This document shows, piece by piece, positions 41,647-51,828 of a stretch of 64,000 nucleotides of DNA. This DNA comes from Streptomyces sp. NRRL B-24085 (GTDB lineage Bacteria > Actinomycetota > Actinomycetes > Streptomycetales > Streptomycetaceae), in NCBI RefSeq assembly GCF_001282115.1, contig NZ_LJBR01000029.1, positions 1 to 64,000 on the forward strand, in the 5' to 3' direction. Below the pieces are notes generated by a model. That model had not been told where the DNA came from. It saw nothing but the letters and a program-made list of their open reading frames with translations, and ran no database searches. The position numbers and the translations under genes are program-made. The stretch's first letter is position 1. Every line of letters begins with the position of its first letter.

Positions 41647-42168
41647 TCAGGCGTCCTTGGACTCCTCGGCCGGAGCCTCGGCGCCGTCCTCGGCGTCGGC
41701 GGCCTTGGTCGTGTCGACCTTGGTCTCCTCGGCGGCCGGAGCGGCCTCGGCGTCCTTGGCGGCACGCTTGGTGGCGGCCTCGGCCTCACCCGTCGCCTGC
41801 TGCGCGACCGTCAGCGCCTCGACCAGCTCGATGACAGCCATGGGCGCGTTGTCGCCGCGGCGGTTACCGATCTTGGTGATGCGGGTGTAGCCACCGGGAC
41901 GGTTCTCGTAGCGCGGGCCGATCTCGGTGAAGAGCGTGTGGACGACGCTCTTGTCCGTGATCACCTGGAGCACCTGACGGCGGTTGTGAAGGTCGCCCTT
42001 CTTCGCCTTGGTGACCAGACGCTCGGCGTACGGACGCAGCTTGCGCGCCTTCGCCTCGGTGGTGGTGATACGGCCGTGCTCGAAGAGGCTCTTCGCGAGG
42101 TTCGCGAGGAGCAGCTTCTCGTGCGCGGCGCTGCCGCCCAGACGGGCACCCTTGGTGGGCTTCGGCAT
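41647..42168 (-). CDS. rplQ: 50S ribosomal protein L17
   Basis: A 173-aa protein near the exit of the peptide tunnel. Core [20 protein letters not shown] to about residue 120; [20 protein letters not shown] is characteristic. An acidic/Ala-rich tail of about 50 residues ([19 protein letters not shown]) is an actinobacterial extension. It is separated from rpoA by 186 bp containing a strong hairpin and a repeat. Confidence 0.97.
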   Translation of the reverse strand: MPKPTKGARLGGSAAHEKLLLANLAKSLFEHGRITTTEAKARKLRPYAERLVTKAKKGDLHNRRQVLQVITDKSVVHTLFTEIGPRYENRPGGYTRITKIGNRRGDNAPMAVIELVEALTVAQQATGEAEAATKRAAKDAEAAPAAEETKVDTTKAADAEDGAEAPAEESKDA

Positions 42169-42246
42169 GGTGTTTCTCCTAGGTGTCTGCCCCGGCCGTA
42201 TCAGGTACCGGGGTCAGTATCTGAGCAGGCGGTCGCCTGTCAGAGA

Positions 42247-42302
42247 TCCGGACGACAAGCCCCGAAGGGGCGCGTCGTCCGGAAGGGGCGCGGGGAACTG
42301 CG
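42247..42302. repeat. Hairpin plus second copy of the intergenic repeat, rpoA-rplQ spacer
   Basis: TCCGGACGAC (42247-42256) pairs with GTCGTCCGGA (42274-42283), enclosing GCCCC-GAA-GGGGC (42259-42271). Next comes AGGGGCGCGGGGAACTGCG (42284-42302), matching the core of the element at 26273. A TGCGC/GCGCA stem extends it to 42319. Confidence 0.6.
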
Positions 42303-42354
42303 CGATCAAGCACAGCGCACCCGCACCCGAGTACGGACCATATGGCCCGAGCTC

Positions 42355-43377
42355 TTAGTACTGCTCGGTCTCCACGAAGCCCGCGTCCGCGTCGTCGTCG
42401 GCGCCAAACGCGTCCGCCGCAGCGGTGGGGTCGAACCCGGGAGGCGAGTCCTTGAGCGCCAGGCCCATACCCGCCAGCTTCGCCTTGACCTCGTCGATGG
42501 ACTTCGCACCGAAGTTGCGGATGTCCAGGAGGTCGGCCTCGGAGCGCGCCACGAGCTCACCCACGGAGTGGATGCCCTCACGCTTGAGGCAGTTGTAGGA
42601 GCGGACCGTGAGCTCCAGCTCCTCGATCGGCAGCGCCAGGTCGGCGGCGAGGGCGGCGTCCGTGGGGGACGGGCCCATGTCGATGCCCTCGGCGTCGATG
42701 TTCAGCTCGCGGGCGAGACCGAACAGCTCGACCAGGGTCTTGCCGGCCGACGCCATGGCGTCACGGGGACGCATGGCCTGCTTCGTCTCGACGTCGACGA
42801 TCAGCTTGTCGAAGTCGGTGCGCTGCTCGACACGGGTCGCCTCGACCTTGTACGTGACCTTGAGCACGGGGCTGTAGATGGAGTCGACCGGGATACGGCC
42901 GATCTCCTGGCCCACCTGCTTGTTCTGCACGGCGGAGACGTAACCGCGGCCACGCTCGACCGTGAGCTCCATCTCCAGCTTGCCCTTGCCGTTGAGCGTG
43001 GCGAGGACGAGGTCGGGGTTGTGCACCTCGACACCGGCCGGGGGCGCGATGTCGGCGGCGGTGACCAGACCCGGGCCCTGCTTGCGCAGGTACATCACGA
43101 CCGGCTCGTCGTGCTCCGAGGAGACGACCAGCTGCTTGATGTTGAGGATCAGGTCGGTGACGTCCTCCTTGACGCCCGGCACGGTGGTGAACTCGTGCAG
43201 GACGCCGTCGATGCGGATGCTGGTGACAGCGGCACCGGGGATCGACGACAGGAGGGTGCGGCGGAGGGAGTTGCCGAGGGTGTAGCCGAAGCCCGGCTCC
43301 AGCGGCTCGATCACGAACCGGGAGCGGAACTCGTCGACGACCTCTTCGGTCAACGAGGGACGCTGAGCGATCAGCAT
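42355..43377 (-). CDS. rpoA: DNA-directed RNA polymerase subunit alpha
   Basis: A 340-aa protein with the full N-terminal dimerisation domain ([28 protein letters not shown]) and the C-terminal UP-element/activator-binding domain ([33 protein letters not shown]). A flexible tail ends [11 protein letters not shown]. Standard Streptomyces length. Confidence 0.98.
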   Translation of the reverse strand: MLIAQRPSLTEEVVDEFRSRFVIEPLEPGFGYTLGNSLRRTLLSSIPGAAVTSIRIDGVLHEFTTVPGVKEDVTDLILNIKQLVVSSEHDEPVVMYLRKQGPGLVTAADIAPPAGVEVHNPDLVLATLNGKGKLEMELTVERGRGYVSAVQNKQVGQEIGRIPVDSIYSPVLKVTYKVEATRVEQRTDFDKLIVDVETKQAMRPRDAMASAGKTLVELFGLARELNIDAEGIDMGPSPTDAALAADLALPIEELELTVRSYNCLKREGIHSVGELVARSEADLLDIRNFGAKSIDEVKAKLAGMGLALKDSPPGFDPTAAADAFGADDDADAGFVETEQY

Positions 43378-43466
43378 GTGTGGATCAGATCCTTCTTTCG
43401 TGGACGCCCGCTATTTGACGCCCGACGGAACCGCCCCCGGCAAAAGGGACGGGTACTGCAAGGGTA

Positions 43467-43500
43467 CGGGCGATACGGCCCATGAGAGCCGTACCGCCCG
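43467..43500 (-). promoter_or_regulatory. Hairpin in the rpsK-rpoA spacer
   Basis: CGGGCGATACGGC (43467-43479) pairs with GCCGTACCGCCCG (43488-43500) with one mismatch, 90 bp before rpoA. Possible attenuator or processing site. Confidence 0.5.
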
Positions 43501-43529
43501 AACCAAGCCCTGCGTGCAGCAGCCGTGCG

Positions 43530-43934
43530 TCAGACGCGACGGCGCTTCGGCGGACGGCAGCCGTTGTGCGGCGTGGGCGTGACGTCCTGGATCGAGCCGA
43601 CCTCGAGGCCGGTGGCCTGGAGGGAGCGGATCGCGGTCTCACGGCCGGAGCCGGGACCCTTGACGAACACGTCCACCTTGCGCATGCCGTGCTCCTGCGC
43701 GCGGCGGGCGGCCGACTCGGCGGCCATCTGCGCGGCGAAGGGGGTGGACTTGCGCGAGCCCTTGAAGCCGACGTGGCCGGCGGAGGCCCAGGAGATCACG
43801 TTGCCCGAGGGGTCCGTGATCGAGACGATCGTGTTGTTGAACGTGCTCTTGATGTGGGCGTGCCCGTGAGCGACGTTCTTCTTTTCCTTGCGGCGCACCT
43901 TCTTGGCAGCGCCCTGACGACCCTTGGGGGGCAT
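43530..43934 (-). CDS. rpsK: 30S ribosomal protein S11
   Basis: A 134-aa platform protein of the 30S subunit that lies near the mRNA exit. Motifs [21 protein letters not shown] and [22 protein letters not shown]-terminus [16 protein letters not shown] is canonical. The distance to rpsM is 70 bp. Confidence 0.97.
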   Translation of the reverse strand: MPPKGRQGAAKKVRRKEKKNVAHGHAHIKSTFNNTIVSITDPSGNVISWASAGHVGFKGSRKSTPFAAQMAAESAARRAQEHGMRKVDVFVKGPGSGRETAIRSLQATGLEVGSIQDVTPTPHNGCRPPKRRRV

Positions 43935-44004
43935 CTACAAACTCCTACGGGGAGGTGGTCGGTCCTACAGCGAAGACCGCTGATGAAGCGTGGTCCGCTG
44001 AGGA

Positions 44005-44385
44005 CTACTTCTTGCCCGGCTTCTTCTTGCCGGCGATGGCGCGACGCGGGCCCTTGCGGGTACGAGCGTTCGTGCTGGTGCGCTGACCACGGACGGGCAG
44101 TCCACGGCGGTGACGCAGACCCTGGTAGCAGCCGATCTCGACCTTGCGGCGGATGTCGGCCTGGATCTCGCGACGGAGGTCACCCTCGGTCTTGAGGTTG
44201 TTGTCGACGTACTCACGAATCGCGACGAGCTCCTCCTCGGAGAGGTCGCGAACGCGGGTGTTCGGGTTGACGCCGGTCTCGGCCAGCGTCTGCTGCGAAA
44301 GGGTCCGGCCGATGCCGAACACGTAGGTCAGGGCGACCTCCACGCGCTTGTCGCGCGGGATGTCAACACCGGAAACGCGTGCCAT
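44005..44385 (-). CDS. rpsM: 30S ribosomal protein S13
   Basis: A 126-aa head protein contacting the 50S subunit and P-site t[24 protein letters not shown] start, [20 protein letters not shown] helix and a Lys-rich tail ([11 protein letters not shown]). Standard length. Confidence 0.97.
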   Translation of the reverse strand: MARVSGVDIPRDKRVEVALTYVFGIGRTLSQQTLAETGVNPNTRVRDLSEEELVAIREYVDNNLKTEGDLRREIQADIRRKVEIGCYQGLRHRRGLPVRGQRTSTNARTRKGPRRAIAGKKKPGKK

Positions 44386-44430
44386 TCAATGGCTCCTGGT
44401 GATCTTCGGAGGTCTTCCGCAGAACCGGTT

Positions 44431-44480
44431 CCCAGCCGCCGTACCAGGTACGAACTGGGTCCCCGGCCTCCGAACCGGGG
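44431..44480 (-). promoter_or_regulatory. Tandem hairpins in the rpmJ-rpsM spacer
   Basis: CCCAG (44431-44435)/CTGGG (44455-44459) enclose GTAC-CA-GGTAC-like repeats. Next to them CCCCGG (44461-44466)/CCGGGG (44475-44480). They occupy the 186-bp spacer between rpmJ and rpsM. Confidence 0.45.
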
Positions 44481-44571
44481 GTGTCAGACGAAGGACGTCT
44501 GGGCTCTGCGTATGAACAAATTCAGCTTGCGTCGCGCGAATCCCTGCGAGAGCAGAGGGTTCGGTCGTGCG

Positions 44572-44685
44572 TCAGCCCTGGCGCTGCTTGTGGCGCGGGT
44601 TCTCGCAAATGACCATGACCCGACCGTGACGGCGGATCACCCTGCACTTGTCGCAGATCTTCTTGACGCTCGGCTTGACCTTCAT
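44572..44685 (-). CDS. rpmJ: 50S ribosomal protein L36 (zinc-binding form)
   Basis: A 37-aa protein, [14 protein letters not shown] start. Zinc ligands Cys11, Cys14, Cys27 and His32 are all present. The ATG at 44685 gives the universal 37-residue length. In many actinobacteria a zinc-free paralogue is encoded elsewhere and used in zinc starvation. Confidence 0.96.
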   Translation of the reverse strand: MKVKPSVKKICDKCRVIRRHGRVMVICENPRHKQRQG

Positions 44686-44743
44686 TAGTGAGGTTCTCCG
44701 GGTCAGTGCCATCACCCCGGCGGGGCCGGGGCGCGGGCAAGAT

Positions 44744-44965
44744 CTACTTGTACCGGTAGACGATCCGGCCACGCGTCAGGTCGTACGGAGACAGCTCCAC
44801 CACGACCCGGTCGTCAGGGAGGATGCGGATGTAGTGCATACGCATCTTGCCGCTGATGTGTGCCAGGACCTGGTGGCCGTTCTGGAGCTCGACCTTGAAC
44901 ATGGCGTTCGGAAGAGACTCGACGACAGTGCCCTCGATCTCGATGGCACCTTGCTTCTTGGCCAC
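44744..44965 (-). CDS. infA: Translation initiation factor IF-1
   Basis: A 73-aa OB-fold protein from GTG 44965 ([36 protein letters not shown]). It blocks the A site during initiation. It starts the infA-rpmJ-rpsM-rpsK-rpoA-rplQ run, 58 bp before rpmJ. Confidence 0.97.
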   Translation of the reverse strand: MAKKQGAIEIEGTVVESLPNAMFKVELQNGHQVLAHISGKMRMHYIRILPDDRVVVELSPYDLTRGRIVYRYK

Positions 44966-45127
44966 GCTTCGCCCTTCGAATCGACTACCTTGATCGACTC
45001 TCCTGCGTTTCCCTTCAAGGGCGCATGCGGACATGCGGGTGCACGAGAGCCGACGAGTCAGTCTACGTCAGCGCACCCAGAAAGACGAATCGAGGAAGGA
45101 TGCCCCGACACAGAGATCCTTAAGCGC

Positions 45128-45964
45128 CTAGGCCAGCGGATCCGGTGCCGCGACCACGCCGTGCTCCGCGAGCTTCGCCTTGCCGCCGTCGGGAGCGGTG
45201 AGCACGAGCGGCCCCTCCTCCGTCAGCGCCACCGAGTGCTCCCAGTGGGACGACCAGGTGCCGTCCGTCGTGATGACCGTCCAGTCGTCCGACAGGACCT
45301 CCGTCCTGGGCGTGCCCAGGGACACCATCGGCTCGATCGCCAGGCAGAACCCGGGGACCAGCTTCGGCCCCTTCCCGCGCCGCCGGTCGACGTAGTTCAG
45401 CAGGTGCGGGTCCATGTGCATCTCGGTGCCGATGCCGTGGCCGCCGTAGTCCTCGATGATGCCGTAGCGGCCGCCGCCGGGCTTCGGCTGGCGGCGGATG
45501 TACGTCTCGATGGCCCGGGAGACGTCGACGAGCCGGTTGCCCTGCTTCATCGCCGCGATGCCGGCCCACATCGACTCCTCCGTGACCCGGGAGAGCTCGA
45601 TCAGTTCGGGGGCGTGGCCCGAGCCCACGAACGCCGTGTAGGCCGCGTCCCCGTGCCAGCCGTCGATGATCGCGCCGCAGTCGATGGAGATGATGTCGCC
45701 ATCCTTGAGGACGACCTCGTCGGACGGGATGCCGTGGACGACGACCTCGTTCACCGAGGTGCAGATCGTCGCCGGGAAGCCGCCGTAGCCCAGGAAGTTC
45801 GGCTTCGCGTCGTGCTCCGCGAGGACCTTGCGCGCGACCTGGTCGAGATCCCTGGTCGTGGCCCCGGGCACCGCGGCCTCTCGGGTCGCCGCGTGGATGG
45901 CGGCGACGACCAGCCCCGCCTCACGCATCTTGGCGATCTGCTCGGGGGTCTTGATCTGCACCAT
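45128..45964 (-). CDS. map: Methionine aminopeptidase, type I
   Basis: A 278-aa dinuclear metalloprotease removing initiator Met. Metal ligands are visible: Asp in SIDCGAIIDGWHGDAAYT (two Asp), His in GGHGIGTEMHMDPHL, Glu in AIEPMVS and Glu in LTEEGPLVLT. The SH3-binding-type N-terminal extension is absent. It is the third gene of secY-adk-map. Confidence 0.96.
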   Translation of the reverse strand: MVQIKTPEQIAKMREAGLVVAAIHAATREAAVPGATTRDLDQVARKVLAEHDAKPNFLGYGGFPATICTSVNEVVVHGIPSDEVVLKDGDIISIDCGAIIDGWHGDAAYTAFVGSGHAPELIELSRVTEESMWAGIAAMKQGNRLVDVSRAIETYIRRQPKPGGGRYGIIEDYGGHGIGTEMHMDPHLLNYVDRRRGKGPKLVPGFCLAIEPMVSLGTPRTEVLSDDWTVITTDGTWSSHWEHSVALTEEGPLVLTAPDGGKAKLAEHGVVAAPDPLA

Positions 45965-46026
45965 GCGGCGGGAGCCTTTCGAAGGGAGAGGGACGGGTGC
46001 CTTCAACGATACGTGCACCCACACAG

Positions 46027-46060
46027 CAGCCGCGGCCCCCTCGGAAGGGAACCGCGGCTG
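46027..46060 (-). promoter_or_regulatory. Hairpin in the adk-map spacer
   Basis: CAGCCGCGG (46027-46035) and CCGCGGCTG (46052-46060), 9-bp stem with a 16-nt loop, just past the adk stop. It may partially terminate or mark an RNA processing site before map. Confidence 0.5.
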
Positions 46061-46079
46061 GTCGTACTCGGAAAAACCG

Positions 46080-46742
46080 CTACGCGGCGTCGTCCTCGTG
46101 CTGGAGGGCCTCCATGGCACGGCCGGTGACGTCCTCCACCTTGCCGAGCGCCGAGATCGTGACCACCAGGCCCTGGGCCTTGTAGTAGTCGATGATCGGC
46201 TCGGTCTGGGTGTGGTAGACCTCGAGGCGCTTGCGGACCGTCTCCTCGGAGTCGTCGTCCCGCTGGTACAGCTCGCCGCCGCAGACGTCACAGACGCCGT
46301 CCTGCTTCGGCGCCTTGTACGAGACGTGGAAGACGTGCGCCGAGTCGTTGCGGCAGATGCGGCGGCCGGCGATGCGCTTGACGACCTCCTCCTCGGGGAC
46401 CTCCAGGTCCAGCACCGCGTCCAGCTTCATGCCCTCGGTACGGAGCATCTCGTCGAGCGACTCGGCCTGCGAGACGTTGCGCGGGAAGCCGTCGAGCAGG
46501 AAGCCCTTCTCGGCGTCGGGCTGCTCCATGCGGTCCTTGGCCATCCCGATGGTGACCTCGTCCGGAACCAGGTTGCCCGCGTCCATGTAGGACTTCGCGA
46601 GTTTGCCGAGGTCCGTCTGCTGGCTGATGTTGGCGCGGAACAGGTCGCCCGTGGAGATGTGCGGGATCGACAGGTTCTTGGCGAGGAACGCGGCCTGCGT
46701 TCCCTTGCCGGCACCCGGCGGCCCGACGAGGACGATACGCAT
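46080..46742 (-). CDS. adk: Adenylate kinase
   Basis: A 220-aa enzyme (ATP + AMP to 2 ADP). P-loop [23 protein letters not shown]-binding [10 protein letters not shown], and [13 protein letters not shown]. The long-type LID contains [11 protein letters not shown] and [16 protein letters not shown], suggesting zinc as in Gram-positive enzymes. The start overlaps the secY stop (TGATG). Confidence 0.97.
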   Translation of the reverse strand: MRIVLVGPPGAGKGTQAAFLAKNLSIPHISTGDLFRANISQQTDLGKLAKSYMDAGNLVPDEVTIGMAKDRMEQPDAEKGFLLDGFPRNVSQAESLDEMLRTEGMKLDAVLDLEVPEEEVVKRIAGRRICRNDSAHVFHVSYKAPKQDGVCDVCGGELYQRDDDSEETVRKRLEVYHTQTEPIIDYYKAQGLVVTISALGKVEDVTGRAMEALQHEDDAA

Positions 46743-48055
46743 CAGCGGAGGAACCCTTCGTAATTGCGCTGCTGGAGCTGGCTCTCGATCTGCTTCACCG
46801 TCTCGAGACCCACACCCACGATGATCAGGATGCTGGTCCCGCCGAACGGGAAGTTCTGGCTTGCCCCGAAGCCGACCAACGCCATCGTTGGCACAAGAGC
46901 GATCAGACCCAAGTACAGCGAACCCGGCCAGGTGATCCGGTTGAGTACGTAGGAGAGGTACTCAGCGGTCGGTCGGCCAGCCCGGATGCCCGGGATGAAG
47001 CCACCATACTTCTTCATGTTGTCGGCGACTTCCTCGGGGTTGAAGGAGATCGCCACGTAGAAGAACGCGAAGAAAACGATGAGCAAGAAGTACAGCGTGA
47101 TGTAGATCGGGTGGTCGCCCTTGACGAGGTTGGCCTCGATCCAGGTCTTCCACCCCGAGGTCCCGCTGGAGAACTGCGCGATCAGCGCCGGGATGTAGAG
47201 CAGCGACGACGCGAAGATGACCGGGATCACACCCGCCTGGTTGACCTTCAGCGGGATGTACGTCGACGTACCGCCGTAGGAACGGCGGCCGATCATGCGC
47301 TTCGCGTACTGCACCGGGATACGGCGCTGGGCCTGCTCGACGAAGACCACCAGACCGACCATGACCAGGCCGACCGCGATGACCGTGCCGAACTCGATCC
47401 AGCCGTCCGCCAGGGTGCCCTGCTTCTTGATGGCCCACAGCGCGGACGGGAAGGTGGCGGCGATCGAGATGAACATCAGGATCGACATGCCGTTGCCGAT
47501 GCCGCGGTCGGTGATGAGCTCACCGAGCCACATGACGACGGCCGTACCGGCGGTCATCGTGATGACCATGACGATCGTGGTGAAGATCGCGCGGTCCGGG
47601 ACGATGCTCGACGCGACCGTGCACCCGGAGAAGAGGGCGCCGCTGCGGGCGGTGGCCACCAGGCCGGTGCCCTGCAGGATGGCGAGGGCCACCGTGAGGT
47701 AACGGGTGTACTGCGTGATCTTCGCCGTACCGGCCTGGCCCTCCTTCTTGAGGGCTTCCAGGCGCGGGATGACCACGGTGAGCAGCTGCAGAATGATGCT
47801 CGCGGTGATGTACGGCATGATGCCGAGCGCGAAGACCGTGATCTGGAGCAGCGCGCCGCCGCTGAACATGTTGACCAGACCGAAGAGTCCCTGGTTGCCG
47901 GACGCCTGGTCCACGCACTCCTGGACCGACTTGTAGTCGACGCCGGGGATCGGGATGTGGGTACCCACGCGGTACACCACGATGATGCCGAGCGTGAAGA
48001 GCAGCTTCTTGCGCAGGTCGGGCGTCTTGAACGCCCGGGCGAACGCGGTGAGCAC
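46742..48055 (-). CDS. secY: Sec translocon subunit SecY
   Basis: A 437-aa ten-helix membrane channel. GTG start, [23 protein letters not shown]. Conserved [11 protein letters not shown], the plug/helix 2 region [29 protein letters not shown], and the cytoplasmic loop [10 protein letters not shown] with the SecA-contact Arg residues. Separate transcription from the spc operon is suggested by the terminator at 48175-48207. Confidence 0.97.
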   Translation of the reverse strand: MLTAFARAFKTPDLRKKLLFTLGIIVVYRVGTHIPIPGVDYKSVQECVDQASGNQGLFGLVNMFSGGALLQITVFALGIMPYITASIILQLLTVVIPRLEALKKEGQAGTAKITQYTRYLTVALAILQGTGLVATARSGALFSGCTVASSIVPDRAIFTTIVMVITMTAGTAVVMWLGELITDRGIGNGMSILMFISIAATFPSALWAIKKQGTLADGWIEFGTVIAVGLVMVGLVVFVEQAQRRIPVQYAKRMIGRRSYGGTSTYIPLKVNQAGVIPVIFASSLLYIPALIAQFSSGTSGWKTWIEANLVKGDHPIYITLYFLLIVFFAFFYVAISFNPEEVADNMKKYGGFIPGIRAGRPTAEYLSYVLNRITWPGSLYLGLIALVPTMALVGFGASQNFPFGGTSILIIVGVGLETVKQIESQLQQRNYEGFLR

Positions 48056-48138
48056 GGTGCCTCCTGCGACCCCCGCGCTACTGCGTCAAGGGTGACGGTC
48101 TTGAGGTTCGACGAATATGTGGGAAAGCAGTGCAGGCC

Positions 48139-48144
48139 ACCTTA
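48139..48144 (-). promoter_or_regulatory. Candidate -10 for secY-adk-map
   Basis: TAAGGT on the minus strand, 84 bp before secY and just after the rplO terminator. No good -35 was seen, so this is tentative. Confidence 0.3.
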
Positions 48145-48174
48145 CCCGGGGGGCCGCCTGCCGTGGAACGACCA

Positions 48175-48207
48175 ACCGGGGATACCTCGTTGTGAGGTAT
48201 CCCCGGT
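48175..48207 (-). terminator. Terminator of the spc operon after rplO
   Basis: ACCGGGGATACCTC (48175-48188), GTTGT loop, GAGGTATCCCCGGT (48194-48207): perfect 14-bp arms. It separates rplO from secY. Confidence 0.85.
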
Positions 48208-48231
48208 GGGTACTGCTTCAGGTCATCGGGC

Positions 48232-48687
48232 TCAGACGAGCTCGGTGACCGTGCCGCCGGCGGCGGTGATCTTCTCCTTGGCGGAGCCGGAGACGGCGTC
48301 GACCGTCACCTGCAGCGCCACCGAGATCTCGCCCTGGCCGAGGACCTTGACGAGGCTGTTCTTGCGAACGGCACCCTTGGCCACCAGACCCTCGACGGTG
48401 ACCTCGCCACCCTCGGGGTAGAGGGAGGCCAGCTTGTCGAGGTTCACGACCTGGTACTCGGTCTTGAACGGGTTCTTGAAGCCCTTCAGCTTCGGAAGAC
48501 GCATGTGGAGGGGCATCTGGCCACCCTCGAAGCGCTCCGGAACCTGGTAACGGGCCTTCGTACCCTTGGTACCACGACCGGCCGTCTTACCCTTCGACGC
48601 CTCACCACGACCCACACGGGTCTTGGCGGTCTTGGCGCCCGGGGCGGGACGGAGGTTGTGGATCTTGAGCGGGTTGTTCTCCGCCAT
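48232..48687 (-). CDS. rplO: 50S ribosomal protein L15
   Basis: A 151-aa late-assembly protein. The N-terminal basic extension is [20 protein letters not shown] with [14 protein letters not shown]; the globular end contains [20 protein letters not shown]. It is 2 bp downstream of rpmD. Confidence 0.97.
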   Translation of the reverse strand: MAENNPLKIHNLRPAPGAKTAKTRVGRGEASKGKTAGRGTKGTKARYQVPERFEGGQMPLHMRLPKLKGFKNPFKTEYQVVNLDKLASLYPEGGEVTVEGLVAKGAVRKNSLVKVLGQGEISVALQVTVDAVSGSAKEKITAAGGTVTELV

Positions 48688-48689
48688 GA

Positions 48690-48872
48690 TCAGTCGACCT
48701 CCTCGACCGTCACGAGGTGGCGGACGGTGTGCACCATGCCGCGGAACTCGGGGCGGTCCTCCTTGACGACCTGCGTGTTGATGCCCTTGAGACCAAGGGA
48801 ACGCAGGGTGTCACGGTGGTTCTGCTTGCTGCCGATGTACGACTTCGTCTGCGTGATCCTGAGCTGAGCCAT
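48690..48872 (-). CDS. rpmD: 50S ribosomal protein L30
   Basis: A 60-aa protein, [20 protein letters not shown] start and [23 protein letters not shown] overlaps the TAA of rpsE by one base (TAATG). Standard short bacterial form. Confidence 0.96.
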   Translation of the reverse strand: MAQLRITQTKSYIGSKQNHRDTLRSLGLKGINTQVVKEDRPEFRGMVHTVRHLVTVEEVD

Positions 48873-49480
48873 TACGCAGCACCAGCCCCGGCACGCGCAC
48901 GAAGCAGAGCCGCGGGAGCGACGTCCTCGAGGGGCAGACCGCGGCGGGCCGCGATCTCCTCGGGACGCTGCAGGCCCTTCAGGGCCTCCACGGTCGCGTG
49001 CACGATGTTGATCGCGTTCGACGAGCCGAGCGACTTCGACAGCACGTCGTGGATACCGGCGCACTCCAGGACGGCACGCACGGGACCACCGGCGATAACA
49101 CCGGTACCCGGCGAAGCCGGCTTGAGGAGAACGACGCCGGCAGCCTTCTCACCCGTGATCGGGTGGGGGATGGTGCCCTGGATACGGGGGACCTTGAAGA
49201 AGTGCTTCTTGGCCTCCTCAACACCCTTGGCGATGGCGGCCGGCACCTCCTTGGCCTTGCCGTAACCGACACCCACGGTGCCGTCACCGTCGCCCACCAC
49301 GACCAGCGCGGTGAAGCTGAAGCGACGACCACCCTTCACAACCTTGGCGACACGGTTGATCGCGACGACACGCTCAACGTAAGCAGTCTTCTCGGCGGCG
49401 GCTGCGCCACCGTCACGACCCTTACGGTCCCGCCGCTCGCCGCCACCGGCACCGCCACCGCGGCGCTGGGGTCCAGCCAT
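48872..49480 (-). CDS. rpsE: 30S ribosomal protein S5
   Basis: A 202-aa protein at the mRNA entry, important for decoding fidelity. Gly/Arg-rich N-terminal extension ([20 protein letters not shown]), then [20 protein letters not shown], the double-stranded-RNA-binding-like domain and [21 protein letters not shown]. Confidence 0.97.
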   Translation of the reverse strand: MAGPQRRGGGAGGGERRDRKGRDGGAAAAEKTAYVERVVAINRVAKVVKGGRRFSFTALVVVGDGDGTVGVGYGKAKEVPAAIAKGVEEAKKHFFKVPRIQGTIPHPITGEKAAGVVLLKPASPGTGVIAGGPVRAVLECAGIHDVLSKSLGSSNAINIVHATVEALKGLQRPEEIAARRGLPLEDVAPAALLRARAGAGAA

Positions 49481-49516
49481 TGGATTACCTCTCTCTTTCC
49501 GCTAGCTACGAGCGGC

Positions 49517-49900
49517 TCAGAACTTGAGCCCGGCTTCGCGGGCGGCGTCCGCCAGGGCGGCGATGCGCCCGGCGTACTGGTTGCCACCACGGTCGAATAC
49601 GACAGCCTCGACACCGGCGGCCTTCGCGCGCTCGGCGACCAGGGCGCCGACCTGCTTGGCCTGCGCGGACTTGTCGCCCTCGCCACCGCGGACCGTGGTG
49701 TCCAGGGTGGACGCCGACGCCAGGGTGTGCCCCTTGATGTCGTCGATCACCTGGGCCACGATGTGGCGGTTCGAGCGGGTAACGACCAGACGGGGACGCT
49801 CCGCCGTACCGGAGATCCGCTTGCGGATCCGGATGTGACGGCGCTTGATCGCGGCGCGCTTGTAGGCGTCGCCCTTCAGGATCTTCTGTCCGTATGCCAT
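49517..49900 (-). CDS. rplR: 50S ribosomal protein L18
   Basis: A 127-aa 5S rRNA-binding protein. Basic N-terminus, then [20 protein letters not shown] and [34 protein letters not shown] end. 3 bp after rplF. Confidence 0.97.
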   Translation of the reverse strand: MAYGQKILKGDAYKRAAIKRRHIRIRKRISGTAERPRLVVTRSNRHIVAQVIDDIKGHTLASASTLDTTVRGGEGDKSAQAKQVGALVAERAKAAGVEAVVFDRGGNQYAGRIAALADAAREAGLKF

Positions 49901-49903
49901 GGC

Positions 49904-50443
49904 TTACTTACCCGCCTTTCCGACCTTGCGGCGGATGACTTCGCCCTCGTACTTGACGCCCTTGGCCTTGTACGGGTCGGGCTTGCGCAGCTTGCGGATG
50001 TTGGCCGCAACCTCGCCGACCTTCTGCTTGTCGATGCCCTCGACCGAGAACCGGGTGGGGGCCTCCACCTTGAAGGTGATGCCCTCGGGGGCCTCGACGG
50101 TGATCGGGTGGCTGTAGCCGAGAGCGAACTCGAGGTTCGAACCCTTGGCCGTCACGCGGTAACCGACACCGCTGATCTCGAGCTTCTTCACGTAACCCTG
50201 GGTCACGCCGGTGATCATGTTCGCCACCAGCGTGCGGGACAGGCCGTGCAGGGCCTTGTTCTGACGCTCGTCGTTGGGGCGGGTGACGTTGAGAACGCCG
50301 TCCTCACCCTTGGCGATGTCGATCGGCGCAGCGACGGTGTGGGTCAGTTCGCCCTTGGGGCCCTTGACCGAGACCGTACGGCCGTCGATGGTGACGTCCA
50401 CGCCGGCGGGAACCGTGATGGGGAGCTTGCCAATACGCGACAT
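49904..50443 (-). CDS. rplF: 50S ribosomal protein L6
   Basis: A 179-aa protein near the GTPase-associated centre. Two homologous domains; [20 protein letters not shown] start, and [20 protein letters not shown] and [20 protein letters not shown] are canonical. Confidence 0.97.
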   Translation of the reverse strand: MSRIGKLPITVPAGVDVTIDGRTVSVKGPKGELTHTVAAPIDIAKGEDGVLNVTRPNDERQNKALHGLSRTLVANMITGVTQGYVKKLEISGVGYRVTAKGSNLEFALGYSHPITVEAPEGITFKVEAPTRFSVEGIDKQKVGEVAANIRKLRKPDPYKAKGVKYEGEVIRRKVGKAGK

Positions 50444-50467
50444 AGCTGTTTCCTCCGTTCCCTTCCG

Positions 50468-50866
50468 CTACCAGACGTAGGCGAGGACTTCCCCACCCAC
50501 GCCCTTCTTGCCGGCCTGCTTGTCGGTCAGGAGACCGTGCGACGTGGAGATGATCGCCACGCCGAGGCCACCGAGGACCTTGGGCAGGTTGGTGGACTTC
50601 GCATACACCCGGAGACCGGGCTTGGAGATCCGCTTGATGCCCGCGATGGAGCGCTCACGGTTCGGGCCGAACTTCAGCTCGAGGACGAGGTTCTTGCCGA
50701 CCTCGGCGTCCTCGACCTTCCAGCCCGTGATGAAGCCCTCCTGCTGGAGGATCTCCGCGATGTGAGACTTGATCTTGGACGCCGGCATCGTCACGGAGTC
50801 GTGGTACGCCGAGTTCGCGTTCCGCAGACGCGTAAGCATGTCTGCGATCGGATCAGTCATGGTCAT
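50468..50866 (-). CDS. rpsH: 30S ribosomal protein S8
   Basis: A 132-aa primary 16S central-domain binder and, in E. coli, translational repressor of the spc operon. [18 protein letters not shown] start, [20 protein letters not shown] and a Trp-ended tail [10 protein letters not shown] 213-bp spacer with a strong hairpin separates it from rpsN. Confidence 0.97.
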   Translation of the reverse strand: MTMTDPIADMLTRLRNANSAYHDSVTMPASKIKSHIAEILQQEGFITGWKVEDAEVGKNLVLELKFGPNRERSIAGIKRISKPGLRVYAKSTNLPKVLGGLGVAIISTSHGLLTDKQAGKKGVGGEVLAYVW

Positions 50867-50982
50867 GAATTGGCCTTCGGCCTCTCTCGCCGGGGTTTCC
50901 AGGTGCCCATCCCTCTCCTCGATCCGAGACGAGGCGGGTGCGGTGCGGTGGACCTACGGCGTAGTAAGTCGTACGGGCGACC

Positions 50983-51033
50983 GTCAGGCGCCCAACCCTC
51001 CAAGCCTAAGCCATGGAAGGGAGGGCGCCTGAC
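50983..51033 (-). promoter_or_regulatory. Strong hairpin in the rpsN-rpsH spacer
   Basis: GTCAGGCGCC (50983-50992) pairs with GGCGCCTGAC (51024-51033); inner CCCTCC and GGAGGG segments could extend or compete. The spacer (50867-51079, 213 bp) is the longest inside the spc operon. Confidence 0.6.
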
Positions 51034-51079
51034 ACGCCCATTGCTTACCGAGAGCTTCCAGAATCCCTAAAAGGTGGGA

Positions 51080-51265
51080 TTACCAGGAGCTCTTGGTCAC
51101 GCCCGGCAGCTCGCCACGGTGAGCCATCTCACGAAGGCACACGCGGCACAGGCCGAACTTGCGGTACACGGAGTGCGGACGGCCGCAGCGCTGGCAGCGG
51201 GTGTAGCCACGCACACCGAACTTGGGCTTGCGAGCAGCCTTGGCAATCAGAGCCTTCTTCGCCAT
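51080..51265 (-). CDS. rpsN: 30S ribosomal protein S14, zinc type
   Basis: A 61-aa protein from ATG 51265. Zinc ligands Cys24, Cys27, Cys40 and Cys43 ([20 protein letters not shown]). It lies in the head of the 30S subunit. This short type Z form is the operon version; a longer zinc-free form is expected elsewhere. Confidence 0.97.
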   Translation of the reverse strand: MAKKALIAKAARKPKFGVRGYTRCQRCGRPHSVYRKFGLCRVCLREMAHRGELPGVTKSSW

Positions 51266-51270
51266 CTCGC

Positions 51271-51828
51271 TCACGCCTCCTTGAACGGGAAGCCGAGGTG
51301 ACGAAGGAGCGCGCGGCCCTCAGCGTCGTTGGTCGCCGTGGTCACCACGGTGATGTCCATGCCCCGGGTACGGTCGATCTTGTCCTGGTCGATCTCGTGG
51401 AACATGACCTGCTCCGTGAGACCGAAGGTGTAGTTGCCACGGCCGTCGAACTGCTTGGGGGACAGGCCGCGGAAGTCGCGGATGCGCGGCAGCGCGAGCG
51501 ACAGGGTGCGGTCCAGGAACTCCCACATGCGGTCGCCACGAAGCGTGACGTGGGCACCGATCGGCTGGCCCTCACGCAGCTTGAACTGCGCGATGGACTT
51601 GCGGGCCTTGGTGACGGCCGGCTTCTGACCGGTGATCGTGGTGAGGTCGCGGATGGCGCCCTCGATCAGCTTGGAGTCGCGGGCGGCGTCGCCCACACCC
51701 ATGTTGACCACGATCTTGACGAGGCCGGGGATCTGCATGACGTTCTCGTACTTGAACTCGTCACGCAGCTTGCCCGCGATCTCCTCGCGGTACTTCGTCT
51801 TGAGACGCGGAGTGGTGGTGGTAGCCAT
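51271..51828 (-). CDS. rplE: 50S ribosomal protein L5
   Basis: A 185-aa 5S rRNA and P-site tRNA contact protein. [42 protein letters not shown] and the C-terminal [13 protein letters not shown] are conserved. Start overlaps the rplX stop (TGATG). Confidence 0.97.
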   Translation of the reverse strand: MATTTTPRLKTKYREEIAGKLRDEFKYENVMQIPGLVKIVVNMGVGDAARDSKLIEGAIRDLTTITGQKPAVTKARKSIAQFKLREGQPIGAHVTLRGDRMWEFLDRTLSLALPRIRDFRGLSPKQFDGRGNYTFGLTEQVMFHEIDQDKIDRTRGMDITVVTTATNDAEGRALLRHLGFPFKEA

